A program made the translations under genes and the position numbers. Shown piece by piece: positions 36,500 through 49,366 of a DNA stretch of 64,000 nucleotides. How positions within the stretch are numbered: position 1 is the stretch's first letter; each line of letters starts with the position of its first letter. Origin of the DNA: Magicicada septendecula (lineage: Eukaryota > Arthropoda > Insecta > Hemiptera > Cicadidae); assembly GCA_034769895.1 (NCBI GenBank), contig CM068372.1:382001910-382065909 (forward strand), written 5' to 3'. The notes below the pieces were generated by a model, which saw nothing but the letters and a program-made list of their open reading frames with translations, made no database searches and was not told where the DNA came from.

Positions 36500-37075
36500 G
36501 AAGTCCGCGTTTTGCAAGCTCCTATTGTACATAGCGTTACGTCCCACTTTACGGAAGAATAATTAAAATATGTAAGACAATAGTATTGTATCGTATGGCG
36601 CTGAAATGTGCGAAAGTACAGAACATTTGAGGAAAAGGTTACGACCATATTTACCCTGTAATGGGGAAATAATTTAATTTACTCGCAACCTTCTTTACGG
36701 CAGTCCCTGTACTGTCCTAAGCGTGTGAATTGTTACCAACAACGAAAAAACAAGACAATAAAATACAGGCCTGGGAAATCGCGTTCTTAAGAGGCGTTTA
36801 CAGGGGTTCTAAACATGGCAGTTTAAGAAATCGGCCATAAGAGAAGAGTTACAAGTTGTTAACTCGCATGATTAAAACTTAAAAGATTACAAACAACGGT
36901 GGAAAGAACACTTAGAAAAAAAAAGTCAGATTCCAGTCTGGCCAAACACGTCTGGAAATACAAACCTATAGGACACAGGTGTGCGGGTAGACCCAGAAAG
37001 AGATGGCTGGAGGATTTTTAAAAACGGAACAGGCAGCACCTTGCCTATGCCGTGGTGAGAAGATGATGCTGATGA
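36500..37075 (+). mobile_element. LINE RT C-terminal fragment
   Basis: Plus-strand blocks, partly in shifted frames: 'IVLYGAEMCES' (about 36585-36615), 'KIQAWEIAFLRGVYRG', 'REELQVVN', 'DYKQRWKEHLE' and 'SLAKHVWKYKPIGHRC.GRP'. The end is followed by GATGATGCTGATGAT, the GAT-type tail seen on other copies. Confidence 0.75.
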
Positions 37076-37129
37076 TAACGAGCCATGGAAATGGGATACT
37101 GTAGAATGTGCTGTAGGCTTATATTGTAG

Positions 37130-37440
37130 GATATGGTAAAAAATGGATAAATAAGAGAACGAATGAGTATGTGTACTAGTGTAAATGACACACTTGACGC
37201 AACAAAATTGAGGTAGTAGGGACATGTGTGCCGTACGGGTAATGATAGATGGACAAAGAGATTACTAAAATTTACTCCTTCTCAAAGACAAAAAGAAAAA
37301 TTAGGGAAGTCATGGAAGACGTGGACAGAAGATATAAGGAATGCGATGACATGGAAAGGAGGGTCCATGAAGTCTGAAGGAGGAGGGTCGGAAACATTGT
37401 AAAGTTTGGAAGCTAAGATGCGAAAATCAACTTTAAATGT
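37130..37440 (+). mobile_element. LINE RT tail of a different subfamily
   Basis: Plus strand 'DATKLR**GHVCRTGNDRWT' then 'KLGKSWKTWTEDIRNAMT', the 'W.GHV.R.....W..R' plus 'RPR.tW...I..dm' tail of RTE/CR1-like RTs. Stops at the Arg-Trp-Tyr position. The satellite element begins 130 bases later. Confidence 0.55.
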
Positions 37441-38049
37441 TGTTCGAAAATTGTAATGTGTGCATGTTCGTGTGAGTGCGCGCGCGCGCGTGAGTCTGTC
37501 TGTCTGTGTGTGTATGTATGTAACTATTGCTTCTTGGGTTGTCTTCCGTAGCATATAACATATTTTGTAAGTAAATATCGGTATGGAGAACCATACATGA
37601 CTTCCATGTTCTAAGACTTATATTTAAAAGCATATTCAAAATGAAATATTTCCATAGAAACTACTTCTTTCTATTGCTTCAGCCTTAACCACAGTACTTT
37701 GGTCATTAACGTATACCACCTCACTTTTTCGCACTAGATTTTCACTGATGATGGAAGTCGATGGCACTGCCGAAGCGTCTGGTTTTGCAGAAAACATTGG
37801 ACTACGGCTAAACAGCCCGGGAAGGAATTTTAACAAAAACTACTTCTTTGTTGCCGATAACGTAGTACACATATAAAATTATCGCCCTTCCCTCTTCAAC
37901 TATAATTTTCATTAATTGAAAATTACCCCCACCCTGTTCAATTAGCCTCTTCATTTATAGATATTTCATCTACGTTTCTGCAGTGGATTATTATGAGCTT
38001 CTTATCAGGATACTTTGTTTATCAAAATTATGTATTTTACTCTTGTTAA

Positions 38050-41000
38050 AACATAAAACGTTGCAGGTAAAATACCCCTTTATCTTAACCGATCTTCACC
38101 AAAATCAACAGGCCTTCAATCCTCTACAATTCAGGGATGCATGCAAAAAAATATTTGATTCTGTTTGAATGTGCGGCAGTTATCGTTCATCATGTAAACA
38201 TTTCTCTTGGTTCAACATAAAATGTTGCAGGTAAACTACCCCTTTCCCTTAACCGATCTTCACCAAAATCAACAGTCCTTGAGCACTCTACAACTCAGGA
38301 AAGTGTGCAAGAAATTATTAGATTCTCTTTGAATTTTCGGCAGTTATCGTTCGTCATAAAAAAAATTACCTTTTTTAAAACATAAAACGTTGCTGATAAA
38401 CTACCCCTTTCCCTTAACCGATCTTCAACAAAATCAACAAACCTTGAGCTTTCTTTAGTTCAAAAACGTCAAAAACGTAGTTGATTCTGTTTGAATTTAC
38501 GGCAGTTATTGTTCGTCATATAAAAAATTACCCTGGTTAAAACATAAAATGTTGCTGGTAAACTACCCCTTTCCCTTAACCGATCTTCACCAACACCAAT
38601 AGGTATTGAGAACTCTACAATACAGGGCTGTATGCAAAACATCATTTGATTCTGTTGGAATTTGCGGCTGTTATCGTTTACTATAGAAATATCGGTATGG
38701 AGAACCATACATGACTTCCATATTCTAAGATTTATATTTAAAATCATTTTCAGCCAAACAGCCAGGGAAGGAATTTTAACAAAAAAATACTTCTTTCTTG
38801 CCAATAACGTAGTACACATATAAAAAATATTATCCCCTCCCCCTTCAACTATAATTTTGATTTATAGAAAATTACCCCCAGCCCGTTCAACTAGCCTCTT
38901 CATTTATAGATATTTCATCTACGTTTCTACAGTGGATTATTAAGATCTTATCAGGATACTTTATCAAAATTAAGTACTTTACTCATGTTACAACAAAAAA
39001 TGTTTCTGGTAAACTGCCCTTTCCCCGTAACCGATCTTCACCAAAATCAACAGACATTGAGTTCTCTATAGCTCAGGCACATATGTAAAAAATTATTTGA
39101 TTCTGTTTGAATTTACGGCAGTTATGGTTCGTCATATAAAAAATTACCCATGTTAAAACATAAAACATGAGATTTATAAAACATATCTAAGATTTATATT
39201 TAAAATCATTTTTGAAATAAAATATTTTCATAGAACCTACTAACGCTGGAGAAATCTGAGGAGCCAATCAGAGTTGGGCCTACCTGTCACTCTGCTGAAT
39301 TTGGTGGAAAGCCCTGTCACTGTCGTCAAAGTATCAGCCTTGACAGGGTCCTCTTTTTCTGCAAAATGGGAGAGGAGGCTTGAGATGGAGTGAGTGACAT
39401 GGTCCCCACCTCAATGAAGAACCCATTGTTTTATAAAAATATATTTAAATTTTGAAAACTGAAAATTCTTTTCTTGTTGTAAATATTTATATTTTATAAT
39501 CAAAATGACTTTATGAAAAAACAAACATTATTTTTTTATAATAAGTACTTACATATGTTTCTTAATATGCTTACTTTTTCTTCAATGTTGATGATCATTT
39601 CCAAACATTCTGACAAAATTGTATCTCCAGAACAGTTAACATTCCCCAGGTTTCCATTTCTGCTAATTTCTCATTACACCTTCCACTGACGTATTATTAA
39701 CCATTTCATAAACTATCGTATAATGTTTTCAGATTTTGTGGTACAAAATCTGAAATTTTCAGATTGCCTGGCAACAAAATTATTTTATTTTCAACAATTA
39801 CCATTGTTTGAAAAAGTTTAAATGAATTTTCAAGTACTTTACTCTTGTTAAAACGTAAAAGGTTGCAGGTAAACTACCCCTTCCCCTTAACTGATCTTCA
39901 CCAAAATCTAAAGGCCTTGAGTCCTCTACAATTCACTGATGTATGCAAAAAATTATTTGATTCTGTTTGAATTTGCGGCAGTTATCGTTTGCCATAGAAA
40001 ATACGCTTGATAAAAAACGTTGCAGGTAAACTACCCCTTTACCTTAACCGATCTTCACCAAAAACAATAGGTATTGAGAACTCTACAATTCAGGGCTGTA
40101 TGCGAAACATTATTTGATTTTGTTTGAATTTGCGGCTGTTATCGTTTGCCAAAAAAAAAAAATTTCCCTTGATAAAAAAAACCGTTGCAGGTAAACTACC
40201 CCTTCCCCTCAACCGATCTTCACCAAAAACAACAGGTCGCGAGTACTCTACAAATCAGGGCTGTATGCAAAAACTTATTTGATTCTGTTTGAATTTGCGG
40301 CTGTTATCGTTTGCCATAGAAAATACCCTTGTTAAAAAAACGTTGTAGGTAAACTACCCCTTTCCCTTAACCGATCTTCACCAAAAACAATAGGTCTTGA
40401 GAAGTCTACAATTTAGGGCTGTATGCAAATAATCTTTTGATTCTGTTTGAATTTGCGGCTGTTATCGTTTGCCATAGGAAATACCCTTGTTAAAACATAA
40501 AACGTTACAGGTAAACTACCCCTTTCCCTTAACCGATCTTCACCAGAAACAATAAGTCTTGAGAACTCTAGAATTCAGGGCTGTATGCGAAACATTATTT
40601 GATTCTGTTTGAATTTGCGGCTGTTATCGTTTGCCAAAAAAAAAAATTTCCCTTGATAAAAAAAAACCGTTGCAGGTAAACTACCCCTTTCCCTCAACCG
40701 ATCTTCACCAAAAACAACAGGTCGCGAGTCCTCTACAAATCAGGGCTGTATGCAAAAACTTATTTGATTCTGTTTGAATTTGCGGCAGTTATCGTTTGCC
40801 ATAGAAAACAAATCTACAGACACACACACAGACACACACACAGACACACACACAGACACTTTTCGGAAAACGACTTTTTTCATGTTTTGAGTGTAGTAGA
40901 ATCAGAATCTGCAATAATCTCGAACACGATTTTTTTTGCCATCACCATACTTCCATTCCTTAAGGAATATGGAAGTAAATATCGGTATGGAGAACCATAC

Positions 41001-44000
41001 ATGACTTCCATATTCTAAGATTTATATTTAAAATCATTTTCAGCCAAACAGCCAGGGAAGGAATTTTAACAAAAAAATACTTCTTTCTTGCCAATAACGT
41101 AGTACACATATAAAAAATATTATCCCCTCCCCCTTCAACTATAATTTTGATTTATAGAAAATTACCCCCAGCCCGTTCAACTAGCCTCTTCATTTATAGA
41201 TATTTCATCTACGTTTCTACAGTGGATTATTAAGATCTTATCAGGATACTTTATCAAAATTAAGTACTTTACTCATGTTACAACAAAAAATGTTTCTGGT
41301 AAACTGCCCTTTCCCCGTAACCGATCTTCACCAAAATCAACAGACATTGAGTTCTCTATAGCTCAGGCACATATGTAAAAAATTATTTGATTCTGTTTGA
41401 ATTTACGGCAGTTATGGTTCGTCATATAAAAAATTACCCATGTTAAAACATAAAACATGAGATTTATAAAACATATCTAAGATTTATATTTAAAATCATT
41501 TTTGAAATAAAATATTTTCATAGAACCTACTAACGCTGGAGAAATCTGAGGAGCCAATCAGAGTTGGGCCTACCTGTCACTCTGCTGAATTTGGTGGAAA
41601 GCCCTGTCACTGTCGTCAAAGTATCAGCCTTGACAGGGTCCTCTTTTTCTGCAAAATGGGAGAGGAGGCTTGAGATGGAGTGAGTGACATGGTCCCCACC
41701 TCAATGAAGAACCCATTGTTTTATAAAAATATATTTAAATTTTGAAAACTGAAAATTCTTTTCTTGTTGTAAATATTTATATTTTATAATCAAAATGACT
41801 TTATGAAAAAACAAACATTATTTTTTTATAATAAGTACTTACATATGTTTCTTAATATGCATACTTTTTCTTCAATGTTGATGATCATTTCCAAACATTC
41901 TGACAAAATTGTATCTCCAGAACAGTAAACATTCCCCAGGTTTCCATTTCTGCTAATTTCTCATTACACCTTCCACTGACGTATTATTAACCATTTCATA
42001 AACTATCGTATAATGTTTTCAGATTTTGTGGTACAAAATCTGAAATTTTCAGATTGCCTGGCAACAAAATTATTTTATTTTCAACAATTACCATTGTTTG
42101 AAAAAGTTTAAATGAATTTTCAAGTACTTTACTCTTGTTAAAACGTAAAAGGTTGCAGGTAAACTACCCCTTCCCCTTAACTGATCTTCACCAAAATCTA
42201 GAGGCCTTGAGTCCTCTACAATCCACTGACGTATGCAAAAAATTATTTGATTCTGTTTGAATTTGCGGCAGTTATCGTTTGCCATAGAAAATACGCTTGA
42301 TAAAAAACGTTGCAGGTAAACTACCCCTTCCCCTCAACCGATCTTCACCAAAAACAATACGTCTTGAGTACTCTACAAATCAGGGCTCTATGCAGAAAAT
42401 TAGTTGATTCTGTTTGAATTTGCGGCTGTTATCGTTTGCCATAGAAAATACCCTTGTTAAAAAAACGTTGTAGGTAAACTACCCCTTTCCCTTAACCGAT
42501 CTTCACCAAAAACAATAGGTATTGAGAACTCTACAATTCAGGGCTGTATGCGAAACATTATTTGATTCTGTTTGAATTTGCGGCTGTTATCGTTTGCCAA
42601 AAAAAAAAAAACTTTCCCTTGATAAAAAAACCGTGCTGGTAAACTACCCCTTCCCCTCAACCGATCTTCACCAAAAACAATAGGTCGCGAGTACTCTACA
42701 AATCAGGGCTGTATGCAAAAAATTATTTGATTCTGTTTGAATTTGCGGCTGTTATCGTTTGCCATAGAAAATACCCTTGTTAAAAAAACGTTGTTGGTAA
42801 ACTACCCCTTCCCCTTAACCGATCTTCACCAAAAACAATAGGTATTGAGAACTCTACAATTCAGAGCTGTATGAGAAACATTATTTGATTCTGTTTGAAT
42901 TTGCGGCTGTTATCGTTTGCCAAAAAAAAAATTGCCCTTGATAAAAAAAACCGTTGCAGGTAAACTACCCCTTCCCCTCAACCGATCTTCACCAAAAACA
43001 ATAGGTCGCGAGTACTCTACAAATCAGGGCTGTATGCAAAAAATTATTTGATTCCGTTAGAATTTGCGGCTGTTATCGTTTGCCATAGGAAATACCCTTG
43101 TTAAAACATAAAACGTTACAGGTAAACTACCCCTTTCCCTTAACCGATCTTCACCAGAAACAACAGGTTTTGAGAACTCTACAATTCAGGGCTGTATGCG
43201 AAACATTATTTGATTCTGTTTGAATTTGCGGCTATCGTTTGCCAAAAAAAAAAAATTTCCCTTGATAAAAAAAAACCGTTGCAGGTAAACTACCCCTTTC
43301 CCTCAACCGATCTTCACCAAAAACAATAGGTCGCGAGTCCTCTACAAATCAGGGCTGTATGCAAAAAATTATTTGATTGTGTTTGAATTTGCGGCAGTTA
43401 TCGTTTGCCATAGAAAAAAAATCTACAGACACACAGATAGACACACAGACACACACACACACACAGACACTTTTCGAAAAATGACTTTTTTTCATGTTTT
43501 AAGTGTAGTACAATCATATTCTGCAATAATCTCGAACACGATTTTTTTTGCCATCACCATACTTCCATTTCCTTAAGGAACATGGAAGTAAAAATTACCC
43601 TTTATAAAAAACCGTTGCAGGTAAACTACCCCTTTCCCTTAACCGATCTTCACCAAAAACGATAGGTCTTGAGTAATCTACAACTCAGGCCTGTATGGAA
43701 ACAATTATTTGATTCTGTTTGAATTTGCGGCTGTTATCGTTTGCCATAGAAAACACCCTTGATAAAACATAAAACGTTGCTGGTAAACTACCCTATTCCA
43801 TTAACCAATCTTCACCAAAAACAATAAGTCTTGAGAACTGTACAATTCAGGGCTGTATACAAAACATTAGTTGATTCTCTTTGAATTTACGGCAGTTATC
43901 GTTCGTCATAGAAAAAATACCCTTGTTAAAACTCAAAACGTTGCTGGTAAACTACCCCTTTCCTTTAACCGATCTTCAACAAAATCAACAGACATTGAGC

Positions 44001-45221
44001 TCTGTATAATTCACAAAGGTATGCAGAAAAGTAATTGATTCTGTTTTAATGTATGGCAGTTATCGTTTGTCAAACAAAATTACCCTTGATAAAACATAAA
44101 ATGTTGCTGGTAAACAACCCTATTCCCTTAACAGATCTTCACCAAAACCAACAGGTCTTGAGAACTCCACATTTCAGGGCTTTATGCAAAATATTATTTG
44201 ATTCTGTTTGAATTTGCGGCTGTTACCGTTTGCCATACAAAATACCCTTAATAAGACAAAAAATGTGTCTGGTAAACTACCCCTTTCCCTTAACCGATCT
44301 TCACCAAAAACAATAGGTCTTTAGTACTCAACAAAACAGGGCAGTATGCAAAAACGTATTTGATCCTGTTTGAATTTGCGGCTCTTATCGTTTGCCATAG
44401 AAAATACCCTTTTAAAACATAAAACGTTGCAGGTAAACTACCCCTTTCCCTTAACCGATCTTCACCAACACCAATAGGTATTGAGAACTCTACAATACAG
44501 TGCTGTATGCAAAACATCATTTGATTCTGTTTGAATTTGCGACTGTTATCGTTTGCCATAAAAAATATCCTTGTTAAAACATAAAACGTTGCAGGTAAAC
44601 TACCCCTTCCCCATAACCGATCTTTACCAAAAACAATAGGTCTTTAGTACTCAAGAAATCAGGGCTGTATGCAAAAACTTATTAGATTCCGTTTGAATTT
44701 GCGGCTCTTATCGTTTGCCATAGAAAATACCCTCTTAAAACATAAAACGTTGCAGGTAAACTACCCCTTTCCCTTAACCGATCTTCACCAAAAACAAAAG
44801 GTCTTGAGAACTCTACAATTCAGGGCAGTATGCAAAACATTATTAGATTATGTTTGAATTTGCGACTGTTTTATCGTTTGCCATATAAAATACCCTTGTT
44901 AAAACATAAAACGTTGATGGTAAACTACCCCTTCCCCATAACCGATCTTTACCAAAATCAACAGATCTTGAGAACTCTACAATTCAGGGCTGTATGCGAA
45001 TTATTATTTGATTCTGTTTGAATTTGCGGCTGTTATCGTTTGCCAAACAAACAAAATTACCCTTGATAAAAAAAAACCGTTGCCGGTAAACTACCCCTTT
45101 ACCTCAACCGATCTTCACCAAAAACAATAGGTCGCGAGTACTCAACAAATCAGGGCTGTATACAAAACATTATTTGATTCTGTTTGAATTTGCGGCTGTT
45201 ATCGTTTGCCATAGAAAAAAA

Positions 45222-45252
<31 letters not shown>

Positions 45253-45375
45253 TTTCGAAAAATGACTTTTTTTCATGTTTTGAGTGTAGTACAATCAGAA
45301 TCTGCAATAATCTCGAACACGATTTTTTTTGCCATCACCATACTTCCATTTCCTTAAGGAACATGGAAGTAAAAA
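38050..45375 (+). repeat. ~160-bp satellite array, plus polarity
   Basis: About 30 units marked by GGTAAACTACCCCTT, CCGATCTTCACCAAAA, TTTGATTCTGTTTGAATTTG and TTATCGTTTGCCA. Spacing between equivalent positions is about 158-165 bp (for example 40022, 40187 and 40345). Terminal modules with CCTTAAGG lie at 40800-40976, 43415-43590 and 45225-45375. The short ORFs here are copies of one unit, not genes. Confidence 0.95.
38687..42325 (+). repeat. Direct duplication of 1.35 kb at 2290-bp spacing
   Basis: 38687-40035 and 40977-42325 align without gaps and differ at only about five positions by eye. Both copies start exactly at the family terminus AAATATCGG. Each carries a non-satellite segment (39240-39430; 41530-41720, beginning ACGCTGGAGAAATCTGAGG) found nowhere else in the window. 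Confidence 0.95.
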
Positions 45376-45395
45376 AAGTATAGTCTTGTGTTTTT

Positions 45396-47020
45396 ACTTC
45401 CATGTTCCTTAAGGAAATGGAAGTATGGTATGCAAAAAAATCGTGTTCGAGATTATTGCAGATTCTGATTGTACTACACTCAAAACATGAAAAAAGTCAT
45501 TTTTCGAAAAGTGTGTGTGTCTATGTGACTGTAGATTTTTTTCTATGGCAAACGATAACAGTCGCAAATTTAAACAGAATCAAATAATGTTTTGCATACA
45601 GCAGTTATTTGTAGACTACTCAAGACCTGTTGTTTTTGATGAAGGTGGGTTAAGGGAAAGGAGTAGTTTACCTGCAACGATATTTTTTAATCAAGGGTAA
45701 TTTTTTCTATGGCAAACGATAACAGCCGCAAATTCAAACAGAATCAACTACTCTTTTGCATACATTTCTGAATTATACTGGACTCAAGGCCAGTTGATTT
45801 TGTTGAAGATCGGTTGTGGGAAAGGGGTAGTTTACCTGCAACGTTTTATGTTATAACAAGGGTATTTTCTATGGCAAACGATAGCAGCCGCAAATTCAAA
45901 CAGAATCAAATGATTATATGCATACAGCTCTAAATTGTAGAGTACTCAACACACATTGTTTTTGGTGATGATCTGTTAAGGGAAAGGGGTAGTTTACCTG
46001 CAAAGTTTTATGTTTTAACAAGGGTATTTTCTATGGCAAACGATAACAGCCGCAAATTCAAACAGAATCAAACAATGTTTTTCATACGTCCCTGAATTGT
46101 AGAGTTCTCAAGACTTATTGTATTTGGTGAAGATCGGTTAAGGAAAAGGGGTAGTTTACCTGCAACGTTTTGTTTTAACAAGGGTGATTTTTTCTATGAC
46201 GAACGATAACTGCCGTAAATTCAAACAGAATCAACTACTTTTTTGCATATCTTTCTGAATTATACTGGACTCAAGGCCAGTTGATTTTGTTGAAGATCTG
46301 TTAAGGGAAAGGGGTAGTTTACCTGCAACGTTTTATATTTTAACAAGGGTATTTCCTATGGCAAACGATAAGAGCCGCAATTTCAATCATAATCAAATAA
46401 TGTTTTGCATACAGCCCTGAATTTTAGAGTACTCAAGACCTATTGTTTTGGTGAAGATCGGTTTTTGGGGAAGGGGTAGTTTACCTGCAACGTGTTTTTA
46501 TTAAGGGTAATTTTTTTTCTATGGCCAACGATAACAGCCGCAAATTCAAACAGAATCAAATAATGTTTTGCATACAGCCCTGAATTGTAGAGGACTCAAG
46601 ACCTATTGGTGTTGGTGAAGATCGGCTAAGGGAAAGGGGTAGTTTACCTGCAACATTTTATGTTTTAACAAGGGTAATTTTGTATATGACGAACGATAAC
46701 TGCTGTAAATTCAAACAGAATCAACTACGTTTTTGCGTACCTTTTTAACCATTTTAAATTATAGAGAACTCAAAGCCTGTTGATTTTGGTGAAGATCGGT
46801 TAAGAGAAAGGGGTAGTTTACCTGCAACATTTTATGTTGTAACTAGAGAAATGTTTTCATGACGAAAGATAACTGCCGCACATTCAAACAGAATCAAATA
46901 TTTTTTTGCATGCATCCCTGAATTGTAGAGGACTGAAGGTCTATTGATTTTGGTGAAGATCGGTTAAGAGAAAGGGGTAGTTTACCTGCAACGTTTTATG
47001 TTTTAACAAGAGTAAAGTAC
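45396..47020 (-). repeat. ~160-bp satellite array, minus polarity
   Basis: About nine units in reverse orientation, starting with a terminal module at 45396-45540 and ending where the right TIR arm begins. The units are more diverged from one another than those near 42300-43400. Confidence 0.93.
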
Positions 47021-47489
47021 TTCATTTTGATAAATAAAGTATCCTGATAAGAAGCTCATAATAATCCACTGTAGAAACGTAGATGAAATATCTATAAATG
47101 AAGAGGTTTGGCGAACGGGGTGGGGGTAATTTTCTATTAATGAAAATTATAGATGAAGGGGGAGGGGAGAATTTTTTATATGTGTACTACGTTATCGGCA
47201 ACAAAGAAGTAGTTCTTTGTTAAAATTCCTTCCCTGGCTGTTTAGCCGTAGTTCAATGTTTTCTGCAAAACCAGACTTTCGGCAGTGCCATCAATTGCCA
47301 TCATCAGTGAAATTCGAGTGCGAAAACGTGAGGTGGTATACGTTAGTGACCACAGTACTGTGGTTAATGCTGAAGCAATAAGTATAAAGACGTAGTTTCT
47401 ATGGAAATATTTCATTTCGAATATGATTTTAAATATAAATCTTAGAACATGGAAGTCATGTATGTTTCTCCATACCGATATTTAGTTTA

Positions 47490-48130
47490 AGTTACAATAA
47501 GATTCAAAAAGGGCACTAAAAAGCATATATAAATTTATTCAGATGACGTACAGAGTCGGTTGGGGTGCCATTTTAAAAGCAAAACATTTCACGTTTCTCA
47601 CCAACCAACCGTTTTGGTTCGATGTGAGCACCATTTGTATGTGATACGGTAGAAATCCCACCTGATGTCAATTTCATTCCAAACTCTCGAGCCAGTACGT
47701 CGAGAAAAGGTTTTAAAAGAAGGAGGAAACGAACACATTTTCGTTGATATCCCATCATGTGCGTTGATGCTTCCCCTATAAATAGGAACGCTAGCAATCT
47801 GACAATATTTTTAAAAAAGAATCAAAAAATTCTTAGAGATCAATTAAAAGTTGAGCCATATATAAATAATATGCGTTAGGGTACAAATAGATTAAAATCT
47901 GTTTTCAACAAAATTATCCCCAAATTTAAAAACGACAGACAGGTTCTTTGCGAATCACCAAAAGAAAGTTTCTACCAACTAAATCATACTACTACTACAC
48001 TGCTTGGATTCTTATCATATCATCAGTGCTGCCAACCGCCAACTTTGTGTAACTGACGGGCAAGTTTGTGTATATGTGTGCGTGTGAAACTGATAGACAA
48101 GTTTGTAGTGTAGTGAAAAGTTAGTAAAGA
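47490..48130. other. Unassigned stretch
   Basis: A 74-codon minus-strand frame (47573-47797) is not recognised. Confidence 0.3.
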
Positions 48131-48162
48131 GGAGGAGGAGAGAGAGAGAGAAAGATAGAGAG

Positions 48163-48219
<57 letters not shown>
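48131..48219 (+). repeat. (AG)n microsatellite
   Basis: GA-rich tract, pure AG over its last ~45 bases. Confidence 0.97.
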
Positions 48220-48222
<3 letters not shown>

Positions 48223-48379
48223 TATCTCTGAATTTGTATGTGTATTTGATGACTTTAGTTTCAAACTGAGTGTTTATTTTATTATAATTTTATTTCGTTT
48301 ATTATGGTTAGGACCAGATCAAATATTTCACCGCTGTAAGGATAAGAATCTTGCCGGGCCTTTTTCTTCTTTAAGTAAC

Positions 48380-49015
48380 AACTTCAACTGAAATCGCATT
48401 TTTCCAACCGGACGCTATATTCTTCTCGGACCTGTGCTTCTGTCTTCATCTGTCTGTAGTTCCTTCCATTTCTGACGTAATCAAGTATTCTAACATTTCT
48501 TCTTTCCCGTTCTAGCTTTTTTTCCACCTTTCCCACTATGATCCTTAACTGCAGACACTTTCTACGCAAAATGTGCCCGAACGAAGGTGTTTTCCATTTC
48601 CTTATTACTTTTAGTAATATTCCTCTCATTTTTCGTTAATACTTCACCATTTATCATACAGTCCATTTCACCTTAATCATTCTTCGTCGCCACAGCCACG
48701 TTTCCAAGCTCTGTACGTACATAATTTTTTTCTACTTTGTTTTATGGTCCATATAAAACGATACTGCTATATGAAACCACACTCCAAATAAAATACATTT
48801 AGCCAATCTCTTTGTCATTCTAATTGCAGTTCGTCTTGGTGTCAGTAATTGTTTTACCTTTTCAAAAGCCCTCGTACCCATAGATATACAACTTCCTATT
48901 TCCTCCGTACAGCCTCCATTCCATAGCTTCCACTCTCCAGATACTAAACTTAATGAGTTCATCCGCTCTACAGATTTCCTTTGCAACGAATTTAACGAAT
49001 CCTTCGTAGGATAAT
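48380..49015 (-). mobile_element. LINE RT C-terminus of a second clade
   Basis: Minus strand 48732-48986: 'EWKLWNGGCTEEIGSCISM', 'AFEKVKQLLTPRRTAIRMTK', 'KRLAKCILFGVWFHIAVSFY'. Then 48384-48629: 'KTPSFGHILRRK', 'IVGKVEKKLERERR' and 'DYVRNGRNYRQMKTEAQ'. The motif set (gGcteEI.sRIsmar.aF, ..K.Ll....KrL.kc..w.valYg, fGHi.Rh..l...i.eGkv.G.rgrGR) belongs to the widespread insect LINE group distinct from the SETW copies. Stops and an indel separate the halves. Confidence 0.8.
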
Positions 49016-49366
49016 CACTTTATTTAGCACATGGTATGTAGTTATAGCATATAGTCAGATTTAGGTAGTATATCGGGTCTAACCTTAACTACTATTCGGG
49101 TTACCTACACGCTGTCAGTTTCGTTTGTTAGTCGCGGTTAGTTAAGTACCTTGTGCCTTGTGTCTGTGTAGTATTTAGCAAAGTTAGGTAACTTAAACAT
49201 TTATTTTAATAAATAAACGACTATTTATTTGAATTATGCGTTTAAAATGAATTAGGTGTAATAGTATTTTAATAAAAACCTAAAGTTATGAAGACACTCT
49301 CTCGAAGGGACTTATTCTTCTGTTGGCGATAAATATAAATTATAAAATGCTGCTGCTTGTAATTAC

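Larger units (their letters stand above)
37573..47483. mobile_element. 9.9-kb palindromic satellite-bearing element
   Basis: Termini AAATATCGGTATGG (37573) and CCATACCGATATTT-type (ends 47483; one base of the hairpin changed) head inverted arms of about 480 bp. AGT precedes the left end and follows the right end, a possible 3-bp target duplication. The arms match those of the 3-kb element at 3663-6649 over their first ~300 bp. Inside are about 39 copies of a ~160-bp satellite, in one polarity to 45375 and reversed from 45396. The switch point is an inverted repeat of CCTTAAGGAACATGGAAGT around a 15-bp spacer. No ORF longer than 116 codons and no transposase motif; probably non-autonomous. Confidence 0.85.

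Noticed and set aside
38050-47020. CRISPR-like regular repeats
   Set aside because: The units are ~160 bp, nearly continuous, diverged along their whole length and change polarity. There are no unique spacers and no cas genes, and the context is a eukaryotic repeat landscape.
48384-48986. Two separate small host genes on the minus strand
   Set aside because: Both frames fit consecutive blocks of one LINE RT interrupted by an indel.
49321-49330. Second primer-binding-like word (TGTTGGCGAT)
   Set aside because: Too short and in the wrong orientation relative to the LTR-like region.
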